NCBI RefSeq assembly: GCF_038002825.1
Contig: NZ_JBBODF010000001.1
Location: forward strand, 6,696,001 to 6,760,000
Direction: 5' to 3'
Length of the DNA stretch: 64,000 nt
Source of the DNA: Paenibacillus sp. FSL H8-0048
Lineage (GTDB): Bacteria; Bacillota; Bacilli; Paenibacillales; Paenibacillaceae
Within the stretch, counting starts at the first letter, position 1; each line of letters opens with the position of its first letter. Under the pieces are notes generated by a model. The model ran no database searches. It saw nothing but the letters and a program-made list of their open reading frames with translations, and was not told the DNA's origin. The position numbers and the translations under genes are program-made. Shown piece by piece: positions 14,875 to 23,044 of this stretch.

Positions 14875-16914
14875 TTATCTCAGTTCAATCTTGAACACAT
14901 CGCCCGCCTGCCCGCCGAAGACGGCCATTCCGCCTTGCGGCAACTTCACTGAAGGGTCCTGGCTCACTCTGGAGTGGCTTACGATCATCCCGTCTGCATC
15001 ATAGACAACGTATCCGCCGCTTGGAGGAGCTGTAACGGTCATAGTTTTGCCGGCGGCCTTCTTGTCGATCTTGAACCATACACTCTGGCCGTCCGCAGGA
15101 ACGGTGCTGACCGATGCCCGGCCTCCGTAGATGGGCTTCACGGCATCCCCGCTGATATACTCATTGCCGTCTATGGTTAGATATTCGGCACCGTTCTGCT
15201 TGGAGAAGGTCAGATCGAAGGCGTCTCTGCCGTTCATGACCGGAATCTCAGCCGCATTGACGGCGGTATTCTCGTCCACAATCCGCGTCCCGGTGGCGTA
15301 GCCCTGTTCAACCTTAACAGTCTTCGTCAAGATGGACGGGGAGAGGTAGAAGAAGGAATTGATTTTCTCATCCACAGCGTAGTAATGCTTCCCGTCTCTC
15401 TGTGCCCAGGCCTGGTTCGTAGAAGCATTCAAGGGATTTGCATCCAGCTTCTGATATTCATATGTGACCATCAGCATTTGACCGATACCGGGGATAGTCA
15501 CGTGGGTGTTCAGCTTCAGATAGGTTTTGCCGTTCTTCTGCTTGCCGAAGCTCACGGCTGCACTGCCGTCCGGGCTCGTGAACTGTCCCTTGCCGGTATA
15601 GATATACTTCTGCGCAGGAATGAGTCCGCCCTCCAGCTCAGGCAGGTTAAGCGCTCCGTCCTTAATGGTTATGGCAGTGGTTGAGCCGACAGTCCCGTAT
15701 AATCCAGAATAGGCTTCCAGCTCGGCAGGCATCGCCGCTTTGACTGGAGGAGTGAAGGTAGCGTCCGGCAGAATCTTCTGAAGCTTCCCGGTGTCCTTCA
15801 AGTAGGCCAGCAGCACATTGGAGGCAAAAATGGTGTTATAAATGGAGCTTCCCCCCGACGAGAGCACTGCGATGGATATATCGGATTCCGGCAGGGTAAT
15901 CAGGTCAGCGTGATACATGATGGTATCTCCGCCTTTGGATAAGGCCTTGATTCCGTAATCACCGAATGGTGCCAGATCTACGGCATCCCAGCCCAGACCG
16001 TAATTGAAGCTGTTTCTCTCTTCAGGCACCCAGAGCCCATTCTTGTATTCGGGCTGCTGCATCGCTGTAGCGGAGGCTTTCGACAGAACATCCGGGATCT
16101 TGCCGTTCAGCATCTCGGCGAATGTGGTCAGATCTTCGGCTGTGGAATAGAGGCCGCCTGCTCCAAGGATATTGGCATTCTCGGCAGGCATTGCCTGTGT
16201 AAGGCCTGGGAAGTAGGTTTTGGCAAGCTTCTGCCGGTCAAAGGTGTCCAGCGGCGTTTTGGTGGAGCTTAACTTCAGCGGGCTACTCATGTGCTTATCC
16301 AGGAACTCTGTATAGCTGCTCCCCGTCACCTGCTCAATCATCAGCTCCAGCAGTTGAAAGCCGTCATTACAATATACCGAATATGCGCCGGGATCGGATT
16401 TGAGCCGCTCGGACTGAAGCCTTGTCAGCAGGTCATCATGATTCTGTGTATCGTTATCGTCCATCAGAATGCTATTCCCGTAGTGACTGCCGTACAGGCC
16501 CGAAGAATGGTTCATTAGCATGCGCGGCGTGATCTTCTTGTAGCGCTCATCGGCCATCTTGAACTGCGGCAGATACGTAGTCAGCGGCTGATCGATGTCG
16601 ATGATCTTATCCTCTGCCAGCATCATGGTGGCAGCGGAGACATGCATTTTGCTGATGGAGCCGATGCCGAACATCGTATCCTTGGTGATGGGCGTCCCGG
16701 CTGCCTTATCGGATACACCGAAGCCGCCCGACACTGTAACCTTGCCCTGGTCCCGGATGGCATACTGGAGTCCGCTTACTCCGTAATCGGATAAGATCTT
16801 CTCACCCAGCTCCTGCGCCTTGGCCTGCGCTGCCGACTCCTTTTCCTGGGCTGAAGCCGGGGCTGCGGGAATCACCAGCATGGCGGCCAGTACGACTGAA
16901 GTTAACTTGTTCAT
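14875..16914 (-). CDS. Secreted beta-lactamase-family serine hydrolase
   Basis: The 679-residue protein has a Sec signal peptide (MNKLTSVVLAAMLVIPAAPASA) and a class C beta-lactamase/PBP4*-like domain at about residues 30-380. The SxxK nucleophile motif is Ser86-Ile-Ser-Lys89, the YxN motif is Tyr181-Cys-Asn183, and the third box reads SKGGDT near 330. The remaining ~300 residues are beta-rich (PELEAYSGLYGTV and later). Such proteins act as D-aminopeptidases, esterases or penicillin-binding-like enzymes outside the cell; real beta-lactamase activity is uncertain. The ATG has SD GAGGAGG. It is on its own, with the dedA leader just downstream. Confidence 0.88.
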   Translation of the reverse strand: MNKLTSVVLAAMLVIPAAPASAQEKESAAQAKAQELGEKILSDYGVSGLQYAIRDQGKVTVSGGFGVSDKAAGTPITKDTMFGIGSISKMHVSAATMMLAEDKIIDIDQPLTTYLPQFKMADERYKKITPRMLMNHSSGLYGSHYGNSILMDDNDTQNHDDLLTRLQSERLKSDPGAYSVYCNDGFQLLELMIEQVTGSSYTEFLDKHMSSPLKLSSTKTPLDTFDRQKLAKTYFPGLTQAMPAENANILGAGGLYSTAEDLTTFAEMLNGKIPDVLSKASATAMQQPEYKNGLWVPEERNSFNYGLGWDAVDLAPFGDYGIKALSKGGDTIMYHADLITLPESDISIAVLSSGGSSIYNTIFASNVLLAYLKDTGKLQKILPDATFTPPVKAAMPAELEAYSGLYGTVGSTTAITIKDGALNLPELEGGLIPAQKYIYTGKGQFTSPDGSAAVSFGKQKNGKTYLKLNTHVTIPGIGQMLMVTYEYQKLDANPLNASTNQAWAQRDGKHYYAVDEKINSFFYLSPSILTKTVKVEQGYATGTRIVDENTAVNAAEIPVMNGRDAFDLTFSKQNGAEYLTIDGNEYISGDAVKPIYGGRASVSTVPADGQSVWFKIDKKAAGKTMTVTAPPSGGYVVYDADGMIVSHSRVSQDPSVKLPQGGMAVFGGQAGDVFKIELR

Positions 16915-17031
16915 CTTGAATTCCTCCTCTTGTGTCTCTTAGATAACCTTCCTGAAGTTATCATACAGACAGAAGAGAAGAGCTACGCCCGAATAACCCT
17001 GAAACGCGGATTACGATCCCTTAAGCGCATT

Positions 17032-18333
17032 TTATATAGAAGCTTCGCGCGAGAAGGGGAGGACCACCATATTGTTGAATTCCCGCTGCCCGGCCTCTAT
17101 CGTCATATTCCCGCCGTACTTCTCGCAGATTCTGGAGATATTGGTCAGGCCGATGCCATGGTATTCCGGGTCCTGCTTCCGGCTCTGCAAAGAGGTAGTC
17201 TCCGGGGCAGTATGATTCAGGATGCGGATGAACAGCGCGGATTCAGTGGAGTGCATCTGGATCAGAATGTAGCGGTCCTCGGCGAGCCGTACTTTTTTGG
17301 AGGCTTCAATGGCATTGTCCAGCATGTTGCCCAGCACGACGCATAGGTCATAACGGTCGATGTGAAGCTCACCGGGCAGCAGCTTGAGCCGGGTATCGAT
17401 GCGGATGCCGTTCGCTTGTCCAATATTCAGTGTGTTCGTGACCAGCGCATCCACCGCCAGATGGCCGGTGTTGACCCGCTGGTAGGCATCCTCCACTTTA
17501 TTCAGCGTAAGCTTGATATGCGCAAGAGCGGCGGCCGGATCATCGCGCCGGATACACTCCTCAATGTAGAGGAACTGCTGGTGGGTGTCGTGGATGATTC
17601 TTTTGATCGACTTGAAGCTGTGCACCGTCTTCTCATAGTTGGCGTCCTGATAGTTCATCTGGTGCTGGAGCTGGGCATTCTCATGCATGAACTGGAACTT
17701 GTCGGTAATAGTATCGAAGATATAGACGATCATCACATTCAGGAACAGGAAGCCGAGAATCGCCATGAAATAATAGATATTCTTCTTGGAGTCTTCGGTG
17801 AGGACATTGATCTGATAGGTGCTGATGAGCGGGACGAGCAGGAACATCACATAATACCGGTAGGGCAAGGAGACACTTCGCCGCTTAGAGATCAGCCGGA
17901 TGATCTGAATCACCGGGAACATAATTATACAGCTCAGGATCAGCCCCTTGATGAAGGCCGGCCGGTCAATCCCCGTACCCGCGTCCATACTGGTGTAGTC
18001 AACCGAATCTATCATTGAGAAAATATACAGCGACATAAAGCTGACCACCGTCATCAGCACAGCGTACAGCAGGGAAAAGATCGCCTGGGTCTTCACCTCC
18101 ACCTTATAGGCTTGCGCCATACTGAAAATCATCAGCAGGGCTACGCCGGAAGATAATATAGGGGACAGCGGGGTGACCAGGTAGAGGAAACAGAGTACCC
18201 CGTAGATTAGGAAGTACATGATCCGGTTAGGCTTCCTGGCAGACTTGTCAAATACGGAGGCAAAGAAGAATTGGGTCTGAAAGCACATCACCAGCATCAC
18301 ACAAATGACGAGGGTCAGATTATAATGAGTCAT
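17032..18333 (-). CDS. AgrC-like sensor histidine kinase (GHKL type)
   Basis: The 433-residue protein begins with about six membrane helices (residues 1-210), then a dimerisation helix with the His-containing segment IIHDTHQQFLYIEE, and a C-terminal GHKL ATPase domain with N box VLGNMLDNAIEAS and G box YHGIGLTNISRICEKYGG. This is the AgrC/ComD/CitA-like type that phosphorylates LytTR regulators. It overlaps the response regulator gene by 14 nt. No agrB or agrD lies next to it, so the signal may not be a processed cyclic peptide. Confidence 0.9.
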   Translation of the reverse strand: MTHYNLTLVICVMLVMCFQTQFFFASVFDKSARKPNRIMYFLIYGVLCFLYLVTPLSPILSSGVALLMIFSMAQAYKVEVKTQAIFSLLYAVLMTVVSFMSLYIFSMIDSVDYTSMDAGTGIDRPAFIKGLILSCIIMFPVIQIIRLISKRRSVSLPYRYYVMFLLVPLISTYQINVLTEDSKKNIYYFMAILGFLFLNVMIVYIFDTITDKFQFMHENAQLQHQMNYQDANYEKTVHSFKSIKRIIHDTHQQFLYIEECIRRDDPAAALAHIKLTLNKVEDAYQRVNTGHLAVDALVTNTLNIGQANGIRIDTRLKLLPGELHIDRYDLCVVLGNMLDNAIEASKKVRLAEDRYILIQMHSTESALFIRILNHTAPETTSLQSRKQDPEYHGIGLTNISRICEKYGGNMTIEAGQREFNNMVVLPFSREASI

Positions 18334-19075
18334 AGGAGTTGCCCTTCATGATCATGAATTTGGTGTAGAAGTCCTTAACTTCTTTGATTTTGGACCGGCC
18401 GATGGGGAACTCCTGCCCGCCTGACATCAGCACACAGCCGCCCCCGAACTTGTGGACATGCAACAGGTTGATAATAATCGAACGGTGGATATGCAGAAAA
18501 TTGCTGTCCCGCAGTGCTGAAGCGTACTCGGCAATAATCCCTCTGGTCTCATAGATTCCCGTGGTGGTAATCACATTCAGCTTGCTCTTGACCGTCAGGC
18601 TCTTGGCCGCCTCAATCCCGATAATATCATCATGCCGCAGGACGACCTCCTCATACCCGGACTTGATGACGATGAACTTCTTATCCTGCGCCTGGAAGTA
18701 GTCACATAACTTAAGAATTTTCTCCTCTAGCAGCTGCGGGGCGACGGGCTTGATCAGATACTGGAAGGTAATCACGTCGAAGCTCTCCACCATATATTCA
18801 GGGTAGCTGGTCAGGAAGATAATCTGCTCGTCAAAATGCTTCCGGCTTCTGAGCCGGTGCGCCGCCTGAATCCCGTTCATGCCGCCCATCTCCACATCCA
18901 GAATCAGGATATGGAAGGGGGCTTCGCCCCGTTCGTAGTGGGAGATTAAGTCCTCTCCCGAAGGGAACAGATCGATTTCAAATTCGGTATCCGTCTTGAC
19001 GGATAAGCCGACCAGAATTCTCTTCACCAGCTCCCGCTGCTGTTCTTCATCCTCACATACCGCTACTCGATACAT
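18320..19075 (-). CDS. LytTR response regulator
   Basis: The start at 19075 (MYRVAVCEDEE, 251 residues) is preferred to the ATG 18 nt upstream because AAGGGGG lies 8-9 nt before it. A receiver domain (residues 1-125; Asp60 in ILILDVEMGG, Lys in LIKPV) is followed by a LytTR DNA-binding domain (about 140-245, ending in FPIGRSKIKEVKDFY). It pairs with the overlapping kinase. LytTR regulators usually bind direct repeats upstream of cell-surface or density-controlled genes; no target is evident here. Confidence 0.92.
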   Translation of the reverse strand: MYRVAVCEDEEQQRELVKRILVGLSVKTDTEFEIDLFPSGEDLISHYERGEAPFHILILDVEMGGMNGIQAAHRLRSRKHFDEQIIFLTSYPEYMVESFDVITFQYLIKPVAPQLLEEKILKLCDYFQAQDKKFIVIKSGYEEVVLRHDDIIGIEAAKSLTVKSKLNVITTTGIYETRGIIAEYASALRDSNFLHIHRSIIINLLHVHKFGGGCVLMSGGQEFPIGRSKIKEVKDFYTKFMIMKGNSYDSL

Positions 19076-19301
19076 TCGAGGGGCCCCCTTCATTCAGGCG
19101 CACGGCCTAAGTGGATAGTTGTACACAACATTATATAGTATTGTCCAGCGGAATGAGCGGATCAAGGGCCAAACGCAGAAGTTAATCCCTGGACTGCAGA
19201 AGGGGAGCGGTGAAAATCAGGAGATTAAGGCGAACGCTTCGCTTGGTACGCGGGTCGTTCCGCCCGCTCCGCTGTTTAAGCGTATGTCTCAGGCACTGCT
19301 G

Positions 19302-19829
19302 CTACTTCCACAGCCGCAGTAGCGGCCCAGCTTCGCCATAGACGGGATCACGCTCCGGCAGCGGAACTTCGCGGATCTCGGGGAGCGCCGCCGCGAAGTC
19401 GTCTGCATTGGCCTGACGGGTGTTATAGTCCATGCCGCCGGGATAAGCACCGGCGATACGGAAGTCATGCGTGGCCGTGAGCTTTTTGTGTGCCGTTCCG
19501 GCAGGCAGCACAAGGACGTCACCGGCCTCAACTTCGGCAGTGTATCCGGCATCTCCGCCAAGCTGGAGGCTGGCGCTGCCGGAGATCACGCCCAGTACCT
19601 CATGCGCGTTGCTGTGATAGTGGTGATAGGGGAAGACGCCATTCACCCAGCTGTTCAGCCAGCCGTTGGCATTGAAGATCTGTTCGGTGTCTTCCGGGTG
19701 GTCCCGGAGAACACCTTTATACAGCAGGACCGGAAGCTTCTGGTTGTTCGGCAGCAGCCCATCCGGCTCGAAGCTGAGCTTCATTATAGATTCGTTCTGC
19801 TCCCGGCTTACCGAATTGTGTTCTGACAT
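19302..19829 (-). CDS. Cupin-domain protein
   Basis: The 175-residue protein holds one cupin barrel. The metal motif is HHYHSNAHEVLGV around residues 68-80 and the second motif GDVLVLPAGTAHKKL around 103-117. Cupins of this sort bind a transition metal and include isomerases, dioxygenases and storage folds, so the substrate cannot be named. It is a single gene; its upstream gap carries repeat elements. Confidence 0.82.
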   Translation of the reverse strand: MSEHNSVSREQNESIMKLSFEPDGLLPNNQKLPVLLYKGVLRDHPEDTEQIFNANGWLNSWVNGVFPYHHYHSNAHEVLGVISGSASLQLGGDAGYTAEVEAGDVLVLPAGTAHKKLTATHDFRIAGAYPGGMDYNTRQANADDFAAALPEIREVPLPERDPVYGEAGPLLRLWK

Positions 19830-20019
19830 AACGGATCATCTCCTGCGTGAATTTTGGTATATATATAGAATTACCCTAAGGTTGGTAATGTAACTTCTGA
19901 AAATAGCTTTAAAACTATAATATTGAACCTCAGGGATGTTAAAGCTGAGCATGAACGTTGAGCTAATGTTAGGCTGATACCGCACCCGGAGCCGACCTCT
20001 ACTCTTAAATTTGTAACTG

Positions 20020-20205
20020 ATTGTATTTCCTGCAATAGAAAAGGAATATCTGACCGCAAAATGAGATTCTATTGTATTTCATACAGTGGAATGTTGGGTT
20101 TTGGCTGAAAAAAGGCCTTTGTTCAACATTCCATTGTACCGAATACAATAGATTCTATTGGGAAGCCTTTTTTACAGCATTCTATTGTACAAAATGCAGT
20201 TACTA
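20020..20205. repeat. Four-unit intergenic repeat array (ATTGTA...TACAAT core)
   Basis: Units starting ATTGTA lie at 20020, 20071 (+51), 20133 (+62) and 20184 (+51). The third has a perfect 6-bp inverted repeat, ATTGTA-ccga-A-TACAAT, and the others are imperfect versions ending in TGCAATAG, ATACAGTGG or ATGCAGTT. The AAAATGAG frame before the second unit recalls the other arrays. Together they fill most of the 566-bp gap between the divergent cupin and secreted-protein genes. No gene is supported in 19830-20395. Confidence 0.65.
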
Positions 20206-20395
20206 TCGTTCCAGCGCCTACAGCATCCGAATGACTGCTGCGCGAATGAGACTCTGCGCTCCTCAGCCTGCGATTGGTGAAATTATAAGTGCAAATAATA
20301 TAGCGGGGCTATTTTCTACCTGCTTGTAAAAGGGTAATTGATGGCATACAGTGTAACGTAGCTGTTATAGAGGGTTGCGAAAGGGAGGGAATATA

Positions 20396-21577
20396 GTGAG
20401 AATTATCCGTAAAATCAGTACCCTGCTGGCAGCCGCGCTGCTGCTGCCTGCCATTCTGGTGCCGCCGGGGGCACAGGCTGCACCCGCCGGGGCGAAAGCT
20501 GCACCGTCCGGGACGGTGGCCGCTGCCGCTGCACCCGCCCAGAGTCTGGCCACGAACGGGCTGGTGCCGCTGACCGGCGCCATCAACGGCAATCTGCCGA
20601 TTCATATGTCCATTAAGGTGGAGAGCGGCGGGAAGCTGACCGGAAGCTATTATTATGATAAATACAAGAAGACGATCAGGCTCACCGGTACAGTCAGCGG
20701 CAAATACGCAAATATGTATGAATACGATGCGAAGGGCAAGGAAACCGGCCATTTCGAGGGCTGGTGGATTCCCGGCACCGGCTTCGCCGGAGTGTGGAGC
20801 AACCCGGACGGCACCCGCCAGCTTCCGGTGGAGGCATTGACGGCTGCCGCCGCAGCCAGCGCCAAGGTTCCGGCCGCAGCGGACTGGAGCGGGGAATGGT
20901 ATATGGAATCTTATTCGCCCTTCTTCGGGGCTTATGTTGAATTCAGCAATGTGAAGAGCGATAAGCTGGTCTTCTCGGTGGATGCCTATGATGGAGCCCA
21001 TTCCGGCCAGCTGTATGAAGAATCGGCAGTAGTCCGCAAACGGATGGCCGTCTACAAGGAAGAGGACGGTTCCGTGGTCTTTTTCTATCTGCTGAACGGC
21101 AATTTGTATGTTACCAGCCCTTCACCGGTATATTCCGCCGGGGCGAATGTAACCTATACCGGCCACTATACAAGAGACCCGCAAGAGACCGTCTACACGC
21201 TGCGGGACACCGGTGTCTTCAAGACAGCCGCAGATGATAAGGCCTTCCGTAAGCTGGTAGGGGAAGATTATGACCTGTTTCTGTACAGTATGCAGCTGCT
21301 GAATGAGCCGAAGGATCTGGACGGTAAAGGGGCAAAAGTGATAGAGGGCGGCGTAAGAGGGCTGTTCACCCTTACGGAAGCCATTATCATGTATGATAAG
21401 CAGGGGCATTTCTGGGCGGCTGCGCTCGATTCGGATGAACCCTCAGATTCAGAGGAGATTCCTGAGACCTTTGTGCGGTTCTATACCAATGTTCCGGGCA
21501 CCAGCAAGCTGCCGAAGACGATTGTGAAATGGATGGAGGGTTTTCCCGATTACACGGTGGTCTACATGAATTTCTAA
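20396..21577 (+). CDS. Secreted protein of unknown function
   Basis: The GTG at 20396, 5-8 nt after AGGGAGGGA, gives 393 residues. An N-terminal signal peptide (IRKISTLLAAALLLPAILVPPGAQA) is followed by a low-complexity Ala/Pro linker and then two beta-rich halves with similar motifs: LTGSYYYDKYKKTIRLTGTVSG with FEGWW near 90-125, and WSGEWYMESYSPFFGAYVEF near 170. This suggests a lipocalin-like or tandem beta-barrel exported domain. I do not recognise a named family. It stands alone. Confidence 0.75.
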   Translation: MRIIRKISTLLAAALLLPAILVPPGAQAAPAGAKAAPSGTVAAAAAPAQSLATNGLVPLTGAINGNLPIHMSIKVESGGKLTGSYYYDKYKKTIRLTGTVSGKYANMYEYDAKGKETGHFEGWWIPGTGFAGVWSNPDGTRQLPVEALTAAAAASAKVPAAADWSGEWYMESYSPFFGAYVEFSNVKSDKLVFSVDAYDGAHSGQLYEESAVVRKRMAVYKEEDGSVVFFYLLNGNLYVTSPSPVYSAGANVTYTGHYTRDPQETVYTLRDTGVFKTAADDKAFRKLVGEDYDLFLYSMQLLNEPKDLDGKGAKVIEGGVRGLFTLTEAIIMYDKQGHFWAAALDSDEPSDSEEIPETFVRFYTNVPGTSKLPKTIVKWMEGFPDYTVVYMNF

Positions 21578-21783
21578 ACCTTGCGCCAGAGCGTTTTAAC
21601 TTTTCCATAACGGGTACATTGAAAGAGTGAGGGTCCGTTTGGCATGGGTAGCTACTGCACGAGAATCAGTGTACACCGGTTATGTCAGCGGATTCGCATG
21701 TCCTGCAGCTCTTCACTGAAAGGACGGGACAGCGCGCATGCGCAGGTCCTGCCGCTATAATGGAAGCTGCGGGTGCAACAAGA

Positions 21784-21827
21784 AACGGTATGCCTAACCT
21801 CTGACCGGGGGGCGGCATACCGTTTTT
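21784..21827. terminator. Terminator between convergent genes
   Basis: An 11-bp perfect stem (21784-21794 with 21814-21824) encloses a 19-nt loop, followed by TTTTTG on the plus strand. It lies between the secreted-protein gene and the convergent BTAD regulator gene (ends 21865). The gap 21578-21783 shows no gene. Confidence 0.75.
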
Positions 21828-21864
21828 GTATGGATTCTGTTATCGCAGTAGTTCCGGCACGGAA

Positions 21865-23001
21865 TCAAGTATATAGACGCTTCCAGTTCGCATACCAGCG
21901 CTCGACCTTGGCGGACGGAGTAAGCTTCAGGTCCCGCCAGAGCAAGCTGCGAAGCTTCTCATATTGCTCCTGTACGAAGCTTAGCTCGCCCAGCCGGTTA
22001 TAGAATTCCATGAGCGCCAGGTAACCCGGCTCGTGGTAGGGATGCAGCTCTACAATCCGCTGATAGGTGTTAACCGCTTTGGTGATGTTATCCTTGACGG
22101 TATAATAATCAGCCAGCTCCGTGGCATGCTGCAAGGAGAGGTTACGCAGCCGCTGACGTTCACTCTCGGCCCACAGATACTCATAGTCCCCCAGGTAATC
22201 GCCGGTGTAGAGCTTCAGCAGCTCTTCATGTTCTGCGGCGTTATAATCATCCACCGAGTCCAGAGAGACGACACCTTCCTCCCACAGCACCGCATCGATC
22301 TGTGCGTCGCCGCTCTCCAGCATATACCCTTCGCCCACGCTTGCATTGCTGATCACAAGGCCGATGTCCGCCCGTTTCAGCGATTGCCTGATCTGGTAGA
22401 TGGCCGTATACAGATGGGTAGAGGCACGTTTGAATGAGACCTCGGGCCAGAGCAGCTCGACCAGCTTGTCCTTAACGACGATCCGGTCATGATGATACAG
22501 CAGGAAGGCGAACAGCTCCTGGGCTTTGGAGGTCCGCCAGCGGAAATCCCGGACAGGCACGCCTCCCCGTTCGAACTGGATCGCATTGAAGCAGCGGATC
22601 AGCAGCGTGTCTGGCTTGTCCGTGTGCTCAAGGCTAACCTTCTTCCGGCTCCTGATCCGCTGGAGGGTCCGGCTCAGCCGTTCCCTGGAGACCGGCTTGA
22701 GCAGGTAATCCTGCGCGCTGACCTCGAAGGCTTCCAGAGCGAAGCTGTTATGGCCGGAGACGAAGACAACGGCTGAGCCGGGACAGCACTCCTCAAGCTG
22801 CTTCGCAACCTCCATGCCGTTCATTCCCGGCATATCAATATCGAGAAAGATAATATCTGCCTCCCAGCCGGACGCTTCGCTTAAGGCCAGCAAGGGATTG
22901 GTATAGGTTGCCGTTACAATGTTCGAGCCTAACGCCCTGAGCGTTGCTTCCAGCTGAATCAGGGCGAGTCGTTCATCATCGATCAGCACTACCCGAAGCA
23001 T
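21865..23001 (-). CDS. Response regulator with winged helix and BTAD domain
   Basis: The 378-residue protein has a receiver domain (residues 1-120; Asp54 in IIFLDIDMPGMNG and Lys in LLKPVSRERL), then an OmpR-like winged helix (about 135-235, FRWRTSKAQELFAFLLYHH) and a BTAD helical domain (about 240-378, LYTGDYLGDYEYLWAESERQRL). This is the SARP-like response-regulator architecture that many Paenibacillus pair with very large hybrid kinases. It follows the kinase gene by about 43 nt on the same strand and is presumably its output partner. Targets are unknown. Confidence 0.9.
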   Translation of the reverse strand: MLRVVLIDDERLALIQLEATLRALGSNIVTATYTNPLLALSEASGWEADIIFLDIDMPGMNGMEVAKQLEECCPGSAVVFVSGHNSFALEAFEVSAQDYLLKPVSRERLSRTLQRIRSRKKVSLEHTDKPDTLLIRCFNAIQFERGGVPVRDFRWRTSKAQELFAFLLYHHDRIVVKDKLVELLWPEVSFKRASTHLYTAIYQIRQSLKRADIGLVISNASVGEGYMLESGDAQIDAVLWEEGVVSLDSVDDYNAAEHEELLKLYTGDYLGDYEYLWAESERQRLRNLSLQHATELADYYTVKDNITKAVNTYQRIVELHPYHEPGYLALMEFYNRLGELSFVQEQYEKLRSLLWRDLKLTPSAKVERWYANWKRLYT

Positions 23002-23044
23002 TGTAGCACCTCCTTGTACAGGTTATAGCGGCTGGAGGAAGGGT

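Noticed and set aside
14875..16914. Calling the protein an antibiotic-resistance beta-lactamase
   Set aside because: The SxxK, YxN and third-box motifs occur equally in D-aminopeptidases and esterases of this fold, and the long C-terminal region argues for another role.
17032..19075. A complete agr quorum-sensing system
   Set aside because: Kinase and LytTR regulator are present, but no agrB-like membrane peptidase or agrD-like peptide could be found beside them.
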